Shown here: positions 46,217-57,991 of the stretch, piece after piece
How the letters are laid out: every line of letters starts with the position of its first letter
How positions within the stretch are numbered: position 1 is the first letter of the stretch
NCBI GenBank assembly: GCA_006538405.1
Contig: BJKQ01000008.1
Coordinates: 1,426,001-1,490,000, forward strand
Direction of reading: 5' to 3'
DNA: 64,000 nucleotides
Origin: Hansfordia pulvinata
Lineage: Eukaryota; Ascomycota; Sordariomycetes; Xylariales
The notes under the pieces: model-generated
Seen by the model: only the letters and a program-made list of their open reading frames with translations
Told to the model about the DNA's origin: nothing
Database searches by the model: none
Translations under genes and position numbers: made by a program

Positions 46217-46249
46217 GCGCGCGCGCGCGCGCACACACACACACACACA
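46217..46249. repeat. (GC)8(AC)9 alternating purine-pyrimidine tract
   Basis: Perfect alternating GC then AC dinucleotides, starting eight bases after the stop codon at 46207-46209. This is a candidate Z-DNA-forming sequence. Confidence 0.9.
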
Positions 46250-47484
46250 GCAATCAGGCCTGGGGTCTGACTGGGATCTATTATCAGCTCCAACGTGCTG
46301 ATTTGGGCCATACGCCACGGCCCATTCTAGTAGCTACTCAAAACGGCTCGGCCACGGTGAAGGAGCGATTAAAAAACACTCGCACAACTGCCATCCTCCA
46401 CTTTATTTGTTTTCTGCTCGGTCATCAATAGCACGACGACGCTAATGATCCATTGTTATCGATTTTGTCTCTTTCTCAAGGGGCAAAGAGACGGACGGTT
46501 GGGACGGGAATAGGAAAGGATAGGAGGCGTCACGGGTTGCTTGGTTTCATTGAGGAACTGTCACTAGATTCGGGAGAGCCGCGGCGCTTAAGGTCTTTAA
46601 GAGAGGGAAATTCCTGTACTTTATTATGCTGCTAGTTGATATCCACGCCGGGAGGTTCAGGCCGATTGCGGGCGGGCCCTGTTGGTGACTTTAGCGCGAA
46701 TGGCAAAGGGCAGTCTCCTTGTAGTAGTCACGGCGACACGGCCTGAATGCGGAAGCTGCCCTGAAGCCTATCGCATTCAATAGAGTTTCTTTTTTATTAA
46801 TAAATGAGAATCCATGCTTCACACCCATGGTTGTGAAGTATGTCAGACTGGCTCATAAGCGTACTGCATAGAAGTGCAGATGCTCTGGTTGGACACATCT
46901 CAGTCAGACCCGTCACATTAGTAACTGAATAAACGGGACAAGACCCATCCCTGCTGCCAGCGACGACTTGCGAAAGGCAAGCAGGGTGCCAGGAGCCCAC
47001 ACAGGGAGATAGATAGCTCTGGGACGAGGGTTCTGCCGCAGGTGTATCGGCATAGACACCTGGCGCCGATCGTCGATTCCATGCTGCCTGTGATTCCTCA
47101 GCGCCGGCGCTGCGTGTGTTCGACGGAAGCGGCAAACCTGCCACGGGCGAACGCGACGGATGATGTAAGACGCGGACCACGCGTAATCTGCTGCTGACAC
47201 CTCGCAGTATGCTAGTGTGTGCGTGTAGATATATGTATACATCTAGGTCGCCAGGCATTTCCAGAGGCAGAGGGGGAGGGACCGGGTGTGATCCCCAAGT
47301 CAGGTAGGCATTGAGAGCTATCTTTGGTACGACTGGAAATCGCATAATGTCTCCAACCTTGTAGGCAACCTTCTTCGCCTACAACCTCCAAAACTATGCG
47401 CCCACAACCAAGATCGCGCATGTGTATTCACTAGTAGGAATCAGACTGGGCTCGGATCTTGTACCCCCCCCCTTCCGCCTTCTC
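46250..47484. other. intergenic spacer
   Basis: No gene could be supported. A/T-rich stretches near 46370 and 46790 may be 3' processing regions. A C run at about 47465-47471 lies just downstream of the small secreted protein gene. Confidence 0.5.
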
Positions 47485-47874
47485 TTAGATGACGGACACG
47501 ACGATGTACTTGTACGCGGGATCATACACGCCTTGGAACGTGGGGACGTTGTAGACCACCTCTTTGCCACTCTGGACGCCGAGCCCCTCGTCTTGGTACT
47601 TGACCCACGCCTCGGCGCCGGCCCGGTCGGTGAACATGTGCACGACGCCCCCGCGGTTGCGCCCGACATGGGTAATGTCGACGTGGCTCGCGCCTTCCAC
47701 GCCTTCCAAGGCAGACACCGCCCACATCGGCTCGTGGTAGAGCGCCGTCTTCACCGACTGCGCCCCCCCGAACGCCGGCGACCTCGTCCACTCGATCCGC
47801 ACCGCGGCCTCGGCGCACGACGCGGCCAGGGCCATGGCCAGGGCCGCCAGCTTGAGCGTACCGGTGGGAAACAT
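47485..47874 (-). CDS. small secreted protein, function unknown (129 aa)
   Basis: Intronless frame of 129 residues. Residues 1-23 are a typical signal peptide (MFPTGTLKLAALAMALAASC, with cleavage likely after AEA). The mature part of about 106 residues alternates short strands and helices (RIEWTRSPAFGG, EGASHVDITHVGRNRGGVVHMF, AGAEAWVKYQDEG, YKYIVVSVI) and lacks the cysteine pairs of many effectors. No family was recognised. The frame stays open upstream to 48402, but that part is not protein-like and lies before a strong signal peptide. The upstream DNA has a GGTGGTGGT run near 47917, read on +. Confidence 0.75.
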   Translation of the reverse strand: MFPTGTLKLAALAMALAASCAEAAVRIEWTRSPAFGGAQSVKTALYHEPMWAVSALEGVEGASHVDITHVGRNRGGVVHMFTDRAGAEAWVKYQDEGLGVQSGKEVVYNVPTFQGVYDPAYKYIVVSVI

Positions 47875-48710
47875 TGTGTGTATATTTTGTTTTCGGTTCT
47901 TGTTCCGGCCTTGGTGGTGGTGGTGGTGGTGAGGGGTTGCGGTGCTGCTGATGATTTTATGTCGAGGGAGGTTCAACCGAAAACGCCAAGTGATCGAGGA
48001 AGAGGTCTTTAAATAACGAGCTTCTGGGCTCTTTTCAACCCATCCGTAGCCCTTATAAAACTCTCTGACGAGAGGCAAACCCTGGCTCATCCCATCGGCC
48101 GGCGGCCGACATACATCGTACAGCGACGAAGCGGATCCCTCAAGGTGCTTCACATCCCGCCAGCTGGCAGACGCCACTGCGGTGCTTTCATATTGAAGCC
48201 GCAGAAACAGAGAGGCCTGACAAAAAAAAAACGATCCCAGTTCAGGTAAGCAAGGTCTCTGGCGCAGAGATGGCTGAAGGGCCTCACATTCCATTGTCGC
48301 CTTTGCCCCCGGGCTGGGGTTTCTCAGACCTCCCGCGCCGCCCCATTTGGGCTTGTCCCGTGCTCGGCGCGGCCGCACCCAAATACGCCAGCGGCCGCCC
48401 AATCCACGAAAACCATCTGACTCGCCTTTGCTTCAACCATGTTCTGGCGACATGCGACTGGTTTCATTGCAGTACATCGTGTGGCGATTGTATCATTCGA
48501 GGCGCTTTCTCGGTACATCTCAAGATGGCTGATGCCCATGGGATGACCTCGCCGACCGGACTAGGGCTTTCTTCATCTGGGAAATAGTCCGAGTAGCGTC
48601 CTCATTTGTTCAATTTCTTCATCTCGTTCGGTGCGCCTAAGACAGGTAAGAAAGCAAAGACAGAAAAGGCGCGTACTCCATGCCGCACCATCGAGCAACT
48701 GCAGTTGAAA
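47875..48710. other. promoter of the small secreted protein and 3' flank of the mannosidase gene
   Basis: Non-coding. It contains a GGT-repeat run at about 47914-47931, a TATAAAA-like sequence near 48055 (on +) and an A9 run near 48222. No gene was seen. Confidence 0.5.
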
Positions 48711-51700
48711 TCACAACTGCAGCCGGAACGTGGCAACCTCAAACGGCCTTAACGTGATTCCGAAGGAACCATCTTCGCTGATTTTGATCTCCTCCAAATC
48801 ATCCTCCAGAACGTTGGTCTTGAAAGCCTTCTGGATGTCCCACGAGGTAGAGACCTTGCCTCGGCTGCGACCACCAAGGCTGTCAAATATGCGCACAATA
48901 ACGTTCTTGCCTTTCTTGGCCCTGATGCCCGCGTCCACCGAGACATCCTCATCGTCCTCACAACGCTTGACCCAGTCTATCACCAAGGACTCGTCCCCTT
49001 CCAATTTGACTGGGTATGTCTTGAGAGCCTCGATATCCATGGTTTGGGGTGCGTGGACCACCTTGAGTGGGTTGTTGAAATCATACCCGGCACGAACCGT
49101 CCTGTACCCCAAGCTACCCTGGTGAGGCAAGATAGCCCAGCGGATCGTGTGTTTGCCCATATCGGCGTGCGCATCGGGCGCCTTCGGGGCGCGGAGGAGA
49201 GAAAGCCGCATCAGACTGCCACAGGTGGCGAACCCGTACTTGCTGTCGTTCAGGATCGAAACACCGTAGCCATTCTCTGATAGGTCTGCAAACTTGTGGC
49301 AGCAGACTTCAAACTTGGCCATGTCCCAGGTGGTGTTGTAATGCGTTGGCCTTTTGACAATTCCATACTGGGTCTCATACGAGGCCTCGGTGTTCCTGAT
49401 GTCGATAGGGAATTCCACTTTGAGGAACTTCATCGTCTCGTGCCAATCGACATATGCCGTCGACTCCACGTATGACTGGCCGTGCTTGTGCGCGGCGTGC
49501 AGAGTGAGAACAGTCCTCACAGAGCTCTTGTCGCTTATCTTCGTCTCCGTCACGACACTGACGCGATGCTCCTTGTCCTCGAGAATCGTTGTCTCGCTGC
49601 TGACGAGTTCCTTTCGACTGTCAAGGTGGAAGACTTCGACATCCCAGGCCTGCCAGTACAGGGGCTTGTCGTCAAACAAGACCAACTGGTTTGCCTTTCC
49701 TCCCTTGCTGATCACCTCGCGGTCGCCCAAGCGGTCCACGAGGGACGTGATGCAGCCACGCTCGACCTGGACCGTGAGCTGGTCATTCTCCATGACGAAG
49801 ACACCCTTGTTCACTTCTTTCACAGTGACGGCCTTGGAAGCGGTCGTCTTGAGAGGCTTGATGTTTACCAGATTGCCACCACCGCATGCAACGCCACACT
49901 GGCTGTCGGAGATATCAACAATCTCCTTCCTATGCCACGGAAGGGTGTTGAGGGCGACAGGCATGGTTTCAGGGGCCTGGACGTCTGAAATACCGAACAA
50001 CTTGAGGATTTCCTTGAAAATTCTATCGCCAGTTTTGAAGATCTCGGCGTACAGCTTGTTGTCGGTTAGCTAGTGTCAGACGAGGTTGGGAAAGGAGAAG
50101 ACTCACAACGTCAGAATCATCGTAGCACATTTCAATTGCACTACCAGGCAAGCAGTCATGGAACTGACACAGGAGAATGCCTTCCCACATCTGGTCAAAC
50201 TCGGCCTTGGGGTACTTGTACGAGCTGAACTTGAGGGAAGCAATCGTCGCCAGCAACTCAAGATCACGCATCAGGAACTCGGACTTTCTGTTGTTCAGTT
50301 TGTTGTTGGCCTGGGTGGTGTACGTGCCACGGTGCAGCTCGAGATAGAGCTCCCCATACCAGGTAACGAGGCTTCCGGCCTTCTCTTGAAGCTTGTCGAA
50401 GAAGTCATCGACCGTAGGGCCCATGTGCACTCTGGGCAGGCGACCGACTTGATCGCTCAGTCCGCGGCATCGACGGAGCTTCTCGATGTGCTGCCACGTG
50501 GGGCCACCTCCTCCGTCACCCTTGCCGAATACCAGAAGCGAGGTATGGTCTTGGTCCATCGACTTGTGCTTCTCGATGCTCCGTTTAACGTCTCCAAAGT
50601 GGGCCTCGGCGGTGTAAGTCTCAGATGGAGGCATATGGCAGATGACCTGGCTCCCATCAAGAGCGACCCAGTTGAAGGTGGTGTGGGGGAAGTTGTTGAT
50701 GTTGTTCCAGCTGAGTTTCTGGGTCAAGAATCGTTCCATGCCGGCCAGGCGACAGATCTGGGGGAGCTGGCTTGAGTACCCAAAGGTATCGGGCAGCCAG
50801 AAAGTCCTGCAGCGCTCGCCAAAGTTGCTCTCGAAGAATCTCTGCCCGTAGAGAAACTGGCGGACCAAGGATTCTCCGCTGGGCATGTTGGTGTCGTGTT
50901 CCACCCAGCTGCCTCCAATCGGGTTGAATTGTCCCTCCTTAACCTTGGACTTCACTCGGTCGAAAGCGTAGGGATAGTAAGCTTTGAGCCACTTGAACTG
51001 TTGGGCCTGGGAACAGGCGAATTTGTGTTCGGGGTAGCGCTCCATGAGGTTGCATTGGTTGGACCAAGAGCGGACGACTTTGCGTTTGGTTTCAGCCCAT
51101 GGCCACAGCCAGCACGTATCGATGTGGCAATGGCCAATGCCGAACACCTGGGGCTCGGTGCCGCTCTCGTAGACTTTGGAGGAGTCGACACTGTCGCCAA
51201 TATATTCTTGGGCGATCTTGCGGCACTTCTTGAGCGATCCCTTGTCCCCAAGCACAAAAGAGTCAATGAGATTCATGGCAACGTTAAGAGCCTTGTGCTG
51301 TTCCCAGGAGTTCTCGGGGAACTCGCGGGCGGCATCGCCAATGATCCACGTGTCGATCCAGAGCTGTCGTGCGTCGAGGTTGACGGCGCATATGTCTGCC
51401 TTGGAAAGAAGGAAGTGTTTATTGGGGTCGGGAGGCTGGATGGTGTCACCACCGGTTGGGACGCCGAACATGCCATTGCAGGCCATCTCGATGTAGAAAG
51501 TGTGCTTCTTGCCGTCTCTGAACGAATCGGGCAGGATCCATTCCACGCGCTCGCCACCTCCCGTCAGGCCCTGGAGTGGCTTGCCGTCGTCCGACCAGAC
51601 CATGGCCTCGCTATTCGAGTCCCACTGGAACTCGAGGTGTTCCTGCTCACGGAGATTCTCGGGAATGGTAAGATCGACGCGGAACCAGTGGGTGGACCAC

Positions 51701-52005
51701 GAGGGACCGAAGGTCTGGCCGACCGAAGTTGGGTGGTATTCGGCCTTGACGGCGTCGTGGAACGTGGGGCGAGACAACCCAGGCGCGGCCCAGGTGGAGA
51801 GTTTGACGTGAGGAGAGCCCGAGGCGACGCCGTCGAACATCATGGCGCGCAGGTTATTGTTTGCATACTGACCGCCGGCGTAAAACTGGACGATGCGGTC
51901 CTTGTAGATCTGGCTGATGCGTTTTCCGACAGGCCCGGGAGCCTGTTGCGGATAGTTGGATGTGGGGATAGGGACCGTTGGCCCGCCGAAGCGTTGACCG
52001 CCCAT
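48711..52005 (-). CDS. ams1: alpha-mannosidase, GH38 (Ams1-like, cytosol/vacuole)
   Basis: Two exons on the minus strand, 52005-50107 and 50054-48711, encode 1080 residues. The 52-nt intron joins DSDV to LYAEIFKTG in phase. It hydrolyses alpha-mannosides from free oligosaccharides; fungal relatives of this length without a signal peptide reach the vacuole by the Cvt/autophagy route. The GH38 catalytic domain shows GIGHCHIDTCWLWPWAETKRK, with metal-binding His294 and Asp296, and FWLPDTFGYSSQLPQI, with the expected nucleophile Asp406. HDTNMPSGESLVRQFLYGQRFF and SFVLGDKG are also family blocks. The middle three-helix domain (LCQFHDCLPGSAIEMCYDDS) and the C-terminal beta-domains (VNKGVFVMENDQLTVQVERG, FKVATFRLQL-like end) complete the family architecture. 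No signal sequence is present at the chosen Met. Confidence 0.97.
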
Positions 52006-53644
52006 GGTGGATGGAATGAGGGTATAGATGCGAGCCGCAGAGGGGCCGAGGTGGTGGTGATGTGATGACGATAGCGATGGCAACTGCAGTAGTTGGCAGC
52101 TGAGGTGGGTTGCGACGAGTTAGCTGTCCGGGAGCTCACAGCGGCGATGGCCGGGTGTAGTGGTCGGGAGACGGTTCATGCAGCAGGTTGGGGCTTGGTT
52201 GGGGCTGCAGGTGGTAGGGGAAAAGAAAGACGAAGACGTAGAAGGAGGAAGAAGTTAGGAAAAAGGTTGGGCAGGATGAGGAAGCTGGACGAAACACGGA
52301 AGAAGTGCAGGCGCAGCTCGAGCCAAGGCGCATGCAACCGTAGCTTCGGTTAAGAGCAGACACGGGACCTGAGCTTTCTCGGCGTCTGACGTCTACTTGA
52401 TGTACATGTAGGTTAGTAGGTGTGGTGGAAGCTGCAGTGGAGCTGTGTGCAAGGTAAGCTGGAGGGCGATCGGGCGACCCCACCGCCGGGCTCTGGTGCC
52501 GCGGGGGCGCCAGTGCCGGTAGACGGTACCTGAGGGGTCGGGACTGCGAGACCCAGACACCCAGACCACGCCGGACACGGGGGCTTATCGACACCACAAT
52601 TAGAGACGGATACTAAGGTTCCGCATGAAAACAGACGCTGTGCTCGGGACCTAGGCGACGAAGCCGGGGCGTGCTGAGTACCTCGTGAATGAGACAGGCA
52701 GTGAGTGTATCGGCACAGAGACGGCAGTCTTGCTCGGGTCTGTGTGGGGCTGGTCGAGAACAGAGTCACAGTCCCCGGTACTCGCTCCTGAGACACTCGC
52801 TTCTTGCGGGGAAGACCATCCCCAAAGCGGCATCTGCGCACCTCTCTCTCTCCACTCGGTGCGATGCGGGTATCGGACCCGAGAGGCAGGCACCACCACG
52901 CAACTTTGGCGCTGTACTCGTACCTCTCTGACAAACGCCCAGAGCCCTCGGTACCGGGTAGGTGGTATGAAGTCGCTGTGACGATGAGAATGATCTGGCT
53001 GGCTCGACAATGAAAGGCATGAATTCCGTGTGTGAGAGAAGTCCCTAAGAACAATTGCGCCGAAGAGGTACCTAATAAGGTCGCCGACGCCCGCCCAGTC
53101 GAGACAGGTGACAGAGAGGTAGGGTAAGCCCAGGATCTCGACGGGACAGGTGATAATACCTAAGGCATTGTCTCTCTTCGCTCTGAAAGTGTGACCAGCG
53201 TCAACTGATATGATGAGCTCCGCAGGCCGGCCCGAAAGACCACCGCCACCACCACCATCATATCACTGACCTTCCGTGAGCATCCGCCCAATAATCATCA
53301 ACATTTGAGGTTCACCCAAGCAGGTTTCGGACAGCCCTTCTCTGCAGAGCCAAATTCTGACCTGTCCGGTTCCAGATACGACCTGCTCCACGCACAGCAG
53401 CCCATGTCCTGCAAGCCTCGACTGTTGAACAGTTTTTTTTTCTTTCATTTCTATGAACTCATTTCGCGGTCTGTATTTGTATGTAGTGGGTGAGGTCAAT
53501 GTGTCTGGAGCGTCCTCCCACACGCACAGATCCTCAAGCAGACCACACTCGCAAGAGACGGGACCGGTTCTATCCCCCTGGCAAATAACCATCAGTGTAT
53601 AAACGTCTCTAGCACTTCCAGTGTAGCATTCCCCATGGCCCCCT
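52006..53644. other. mannosidase promoter and spacer
   Basis: No gene could be supported. It contains GTACTCGTAC at 52914-52923 and ACCTAA/GGTACC units near 53068 and 53157. A (CCA)n-like stretch lies near 53240, read on +. Confidence 0.5.
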
Positions 53645-54970
53645 TCACCGTGACAAAAAATCCTGCAGCCTCGCGACGCGGGTCGGCGCAAACTCGGGCA
53701 CCTTCATGGGCGGCAGAGGCGCCTCGTGCGTGCAGTTGGCCGCGGCCCAGCGCATCCAGGCCGCGTACGTGCCGGGCTTGCAGTCGGAACCCGGGTTGCG
53801 GCGCCAGATCATGCCCAGCGTGTCGCCGAACAGCGCCGCCGAGAAGCCGTGGCCCAGCTTCATGCACCAGCTGCCGCCGACGACCTTCTCCACCACCTCC
53901 CGCGCCGCCCTCTGGTCTTCCGTCTCCGTCTCCATGCCCGTCTCCGTCTCCTTGTCGGCCTCCGCCCTGGCCGGTGGTGGCATATCGAGCGCCATGAGCT
54001 CCCACTCGCGCTGCCCGTTCCACGCCGTCAGCTGCGGCCCAACCATGGCCGCGTCCAGGAAGCTCATCAGCCACGCCTGCTCGCGCATGTACCGCGGGCC
54101 GTCCCATCCGTCCTCCGGGTCCCGCCACCGCGCCGCCGTGCCCAGCGCCTGGATCTGGATCGCGTAGTCCGTCATGGTCCCGTCGTTGACGACCACCTGC
54201 TCGCCGCCGGCCTTGTCTGGCGTCACCGTCACCTCCCCGGACACGCGCATCAGCGGTGTCTTGGCCACCACCGCCTCCCTGTGCATGCCCTCCGTGCCGG
54301 TGCGCCCGCGCCATAGCCGCAGCAGGATCGCGTGCGCCCGGCGCACCAGCGGGTTGTCGGGCGTCGCGGCCATGGCGAAGTTGACGATCGACGTCCAGCT
54401 GCCATCGTCGTCCTTGCCGTCGGCGGACTGGGGGTCCGGCGGCGGCGCCCCCATGGTGAAGCCGAGAAACTCGAGCGGGCTCGCCGGGTCCGTGAGCTGG
54501 GACCACACGTGGTCCAGGTCGCCGAACAGCAGGATTCCCGTGTCCATGTAGGCGCCGCCCCAGCGCAGCAGCAGCGGGAAGCGCATCAGGTCGGACGTGT
54601 GCTGCGCGGCGTACCGGCCGGACAGCTCGCTGTTGATGAAGGCCTCGGGGACGACCTCGGGGTCCGACGTGTCCACGAAATGCGACACGTGCAGCGCCGA
54701 GCCCGGGACGGTGTCCACCACGTACACGCTCCAGCCCAGCGGCGACAGGCGCCGGTGCCACTCAAGCACACACCGCCGCATGTAGGGCGGCAGGCCGGGC
54801 AGCCCTGTGTTCCAGAAGGCGAACAGGTTCTTACCGCCCTGGACCGGGGGCGGAGGGCATATGAGGGAGGCTGGGAGCGCCGCGGCATCGTCCACGTCGG
54901 TGGGCACGGCTGTGTCAATGTAGGGCAGCAGCTTGGTCCCTGGGACCAGCGGGTAGTCGTAGTCGTCCAT
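53645..54970 (-). CDS. glycosyltransferase with DXD motif (capsular-polysaccharide/GT32-like)
   Basis: Intronless frame of 441 residues from the Met at 54970; an upstream in-frame Met at 55117 would add 49 residues. Family blocks are FAFWNTGLPGLPPYMRRCVLEWHR and YVVDTVPGSALHVSHFVD. SDLMRFPLLLRWGGAYMDTGILLFGDLD carries the metal- and nucleotide-sugar-binding Asp-x-Asp-type motif (YMDTGI) of the GT32/capsular synthesis group. A downstream segment (QAWLMSFLDAAMVGPQL) and SWCMKLGHGFSAALFGD complete the fold. The sugar donor and acceptor cannot be told from sequence. No signal anchor is visible at the chosen start. The product probably modifies a glycan or small molecule; mannosyl transfer is only a guess from the fold family. 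Low-complexity Glu/Thr repeats (ETETGMETETE) sit in a loop. Confidence 0.85.
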   Translation of the reverse strand: MDDYDYPLVPGTKLLPYIDTAVPTDVDDAAALPASLICPPPPVQGGKNLFAFWNTGLPGLPPYMRRCVLEWHRRLSPLGWSVYVVDTVPGSALHVSHFVDTSDPEVVPEAFINSELSGRYAAQHTSDLMRFPLLLRWGGAYMDTGILLFGDLDHVWSQLTDPASPLEFLGFTMGAPPPDPQSADGKDDDGSWTSIVNFAMAATPDNPLVRRAHAILLRLWRGRTGTEGMHREAVVAKTPLMRVSGEVTVTPDKAGGEQVVVNDGTMTDYAIQIQALGTAARWRDPEDGWDGPRYMREQAWLMSFLDAAMVGPQLTAWNGQREWELMALDMPPPARAEADKETETGMETETEDQRAAREVVEKVVGGSWCMKLGHGFSAALFGDTLGMIWRRNPGSDCKPGTYAAWMRWAAANCTHEAPLPPMKVPEFAPTRVARLQDFLSR

Positions 54971-56563
54971 CTGGGCCGAGCTGGTGGCTGTTATGTTGGT
55001 GATTTGTTGGGTTGATGCGGTTGTTTCGTGGAGCATCTGAGGACGTTGACTGGATATCCTGATTGAATCGGGTACAAGGAGTACGGCAGTGAGTTTGCAG
55101 TTGAGACAGCCCGTCATTTATAGATGCGGTGGACGGGAGGGGCAGAGAATCACCATGTTGGCGGTGCACAGCCATTTGCAGCCAGTTTAGCGCGGATGAT
55201 TCATTTTGATGGTGTTTGAATCACCCACTCTCAAGCCCCGGGATTGCGGCGCAGCGCAGCCTTCCAGAAAGGCTTGAATGGCCCGGTAGACCGATGTTGA
55301 CTGCATTCATCGTTGCGAAATTCTGACTAAGACGGGCTGCCCAGTATGACAGAATCCACGAGCTGCGGACGCAGGACAAAGGCTGGGTGCGAGTCGTGTA
55401 CCGAGCCGCCGACGATGGCAGTTGGTGAGTGTCTCGTGAGAGCTCGTTGGAAGATGTAAGACGAGCTTTACTAGTGCTTGAATGCCAGTGAATAGACCCA
55501 TTGAACGCGGCATGGAAAGGGGAGCAGACGGTACAGCTTTGAGTCTGCCATCGACAAGACTCAATATCTCATCACCTTTACTCCGTACTGGATACATGCA
55601 AGTTCTGCCTTGAATACATACATGTACCACATGCATGGACCTACCTACCTGGTACCTATAATACGAGTATTCTCGTGTTCACGTTTCACGATCGCACCTT
55701 CCACCAGACATATGTGATGGCTTCTATGTACCTTATCCAGCAACACCAGACTTCTGTATATGTCAACTATGACATCAAGTACATTTAGTGCACGTGTGCA
55801 TTTGAGAATGGCTGCTTTCAAATGCTGCTGGTATGCAATTGAATGATCCAGATGGCTTTATTCAATTATCGAAATGACAGGAACTCAATTCAATTCAACA
55901 ATTCGTGCACGCGATTGGAATGGCTGCGCGACAGTGCAATCGCTCGGTAGGTGGCGAACCAGTGGATAGCTGGGAGGCTATTTTTGCACGCCTCAACGCC
56001 CCTTTGCGATGATCACAGACACGGCAGACCAGCCTCGCGCGCGGCAGGATACCAACCCATGCATCTTTCGGGGAGGGATCTGTCGTGGCCCCTGCTAAAA
56101 GAGGAACAGGCAGCCAGAGCCTGGCGCAGGAAAAATGGGCACCAGCCTGCCTCGCTTGTCACAGGAGGACGAGAGGCCGGGAGGATCCTGGTGGGACGCT
56201 CGGCATATCGCCACCCGCGTCAGACCCTGACACCCCGGCTCAGGGCCGCGGTGCCGGCAGCAGCACAGATATCATGCCGCGGCCTTTTCTATCCGTGAAG
56301 GGTGGCCAAGCTGGGCGGGGCGCGAGACCTGATTCCTGAACGGACAACGCCTCTGCGGCACTCAACACCACGGCCGATCATCACGACGACGACGAGTGTG
56401 ACGACGACGACGACGACAACGACTGCGACGACGAGCGCGACGACGATCACAACGATCGTCGGACCCAGCAATCAAAGCAGCAAGCTGCACCCCTAGGATC
56501 TAGCTGGGCGGTCGCTCTCAAAAAGACTCTTCCACACCCCTGCGAACAAGCATCCGGCCGACG
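54971..56563. other. intergenic spacer between glycosyltransferase and low-complexity membrane protein
   Basis: No gene could be supported. It contains CTACCTACCTGG near 55643 and ATACGAGTATTCTCG near 55661. An A/T-rich block lies around 55850-55910, and ACGACGACG/CGACGACG repeats run from about 56380 to 56445, just upstream of the next gene. Confidence 0.5.
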
Positions 56564-56862
56564 ATGCCAGTAACAACGCGGTCTTTCGCCCTCGGCCTCG
56601 GGCTCGCCGTCATGCTGATCGTCACGGCGCAGTTCTTCACGACGAGGCTGCTGGCGGCGCCCCGGATCCTCCAAGAGCAGAACCAGCCGCCAGTAGTGGC
56701 GCCGCACGAGAAGGCCGCTGCGGACGATTCACCAAGCACCACCACTACCACGACGCCCATCGCCACGCCCAACCCATACGAAGCCGGCACGGCAGGATAC
56801 GCGACGGCGGCGCACGTCTCGCCTCCCTCGTCAACCGCGGCAGTGGTGCCGGTCGCGTCGTC

Positions 56863-56922
<60 letters not shown>

Positions 56923-57173
56923 GCCCGCCAACTCCACGGCCACGACGTCGTTCCCGTCTTCGCTCCAGCCGCCTGCGCACACGCCGACGTCCACCGGCGA
57001 GCCGTACACGCGCGTGCCGGGCCACGAGTTCTGGCTGCAGCGGCTCGAGTCGTCCGACTACGGCGTCGTGCTGGACGAGGCCACCGAGGAGGCCATCGTG
57101 GAGCGTATCCGGGCCAAGTGGGCGGCGGTCGACAAGCACGCCGACGAGTTCGAGGTGCGTGCCGGCGCTGCGA

Positions 57174-57211
<38 letters not shown>

Positions 57212-57649
57212 GCGCCATCGCCCGGCACGGGTAGCGGCGGCCGACCGCCGCCGGGAGAGCTCCGGAGCGACAACCGGGGCCGAAAGTCGAGGAGGGCGAG
57301 CGCGGGCCAGCCGCAGCCGCAGCCGCAGCCGCACCAGGGCGCGTCGTCGTCTTCGTCCTCGTCGCCGCCGCCGCCGCCGTACTCCGTGTCGTACTACGCC
57401 GAGGGCGGCTTCCACGTCAGTGACTTCTTCTCGAGCCCGGACCAGCCGACGCGCCGCCACGTCCTGGACGTGCTCATGGCCTACCGCCGCCAGTGGGGCA
57501 GCCCGGGGCGCTTCGTCGTCGACCTGCTGTGGAACCAGATGACCAACGCCGGGGACGAGTTCACCCGCGCCGCGGACCAGCCCATGGGCAACCTGACGCT
57601 CGTCATCAGGCCGCCGCCCGGGGCCCCGGAGGTCCAGATGTACAGGTAG
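56564..57649 (+). CDS. signal-anchor protein with polyglutamine and polyserine tracts, function unknown
   Basis: Open frame of 361 residues. Residues 7-30 form one hydrophobic segment (FALGLGLAVMLIVTAQFF) flanked by basic residues, fitting a type II membrane anchor. It is followed by a Thr/Pro/Gln stalk with 19 consecutive Gln encoded by pure CAG (56864-56920) and a run of 11 TCG-coded Ser (57176-57208). Between the tracts lies an ordered block (HEFWLQRLESSDYGVVLDEATEEAIVERIRAKW). A C-terminal block follows (YYAEGGFHVSDFFSSPDQPTRRHVLDVLMAYRRQWGSPGRFVVDLLWNQM). I recognise no family. The stop at 57647-57649 overlaps a GTAG sequence, so a further exon cannot be excluded. Golgi or ER location is inferred from the anchor alone. 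Confidence 0.66.
56864..56920 (+). repeat. (CAG)19 coding microsatellite
   Basis: Nineteen uninterrupted CAG codons give a pure polyglutamine tract inside the signal-anchor protein. Confidence 0.95.
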
Positions 57650-57991
57650 CCTCTCGACCTGCGCATGTGTAAGATGGGAGATGGAAAGGGCGAGGTTCTC
57701 TGGGGCAGCGAAGGATGGCGATCTCGGCACGGGCGGACATGGATCTCTGCAACCAGTCGTTGATCCAGATGGCGTAAAGGCTCAACTCTCCGAGGGTTTG
57801 CATGGTTCAAGAAGCACATAACAATAGACAAAACGTTAGATAATGAGTACATGTATTCGGACACACGTGGACAAAGCACGTTTTGACCGCCAAAGTCGTG
57901 GGGTATCTAGGCCATTATGCTACACGATGATATGTATATGTGAGGTGCGTTATCTACAGCAGAGTGGTGAATGGTGTCCGTCTTCCAACGC
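57650..57991. other. convergent 3' spacer
   Basis: Short A/T-richer region between two converging genes. Nothing else was seen. Confidence 0.5.

Noticed and set aside
47875..48402. In-frame upstream extension of the small secreted protein
   Set aside because: The added 176 residues are not protein-like and would bury a strong signal peptide.
53592..54761. 389-residue frame overlapping the glycosyltransferase
   Set aside because: Same-strand shifted frame with Gly/Arg/Ala bias; the neighbouring frame carries the DXD motif.
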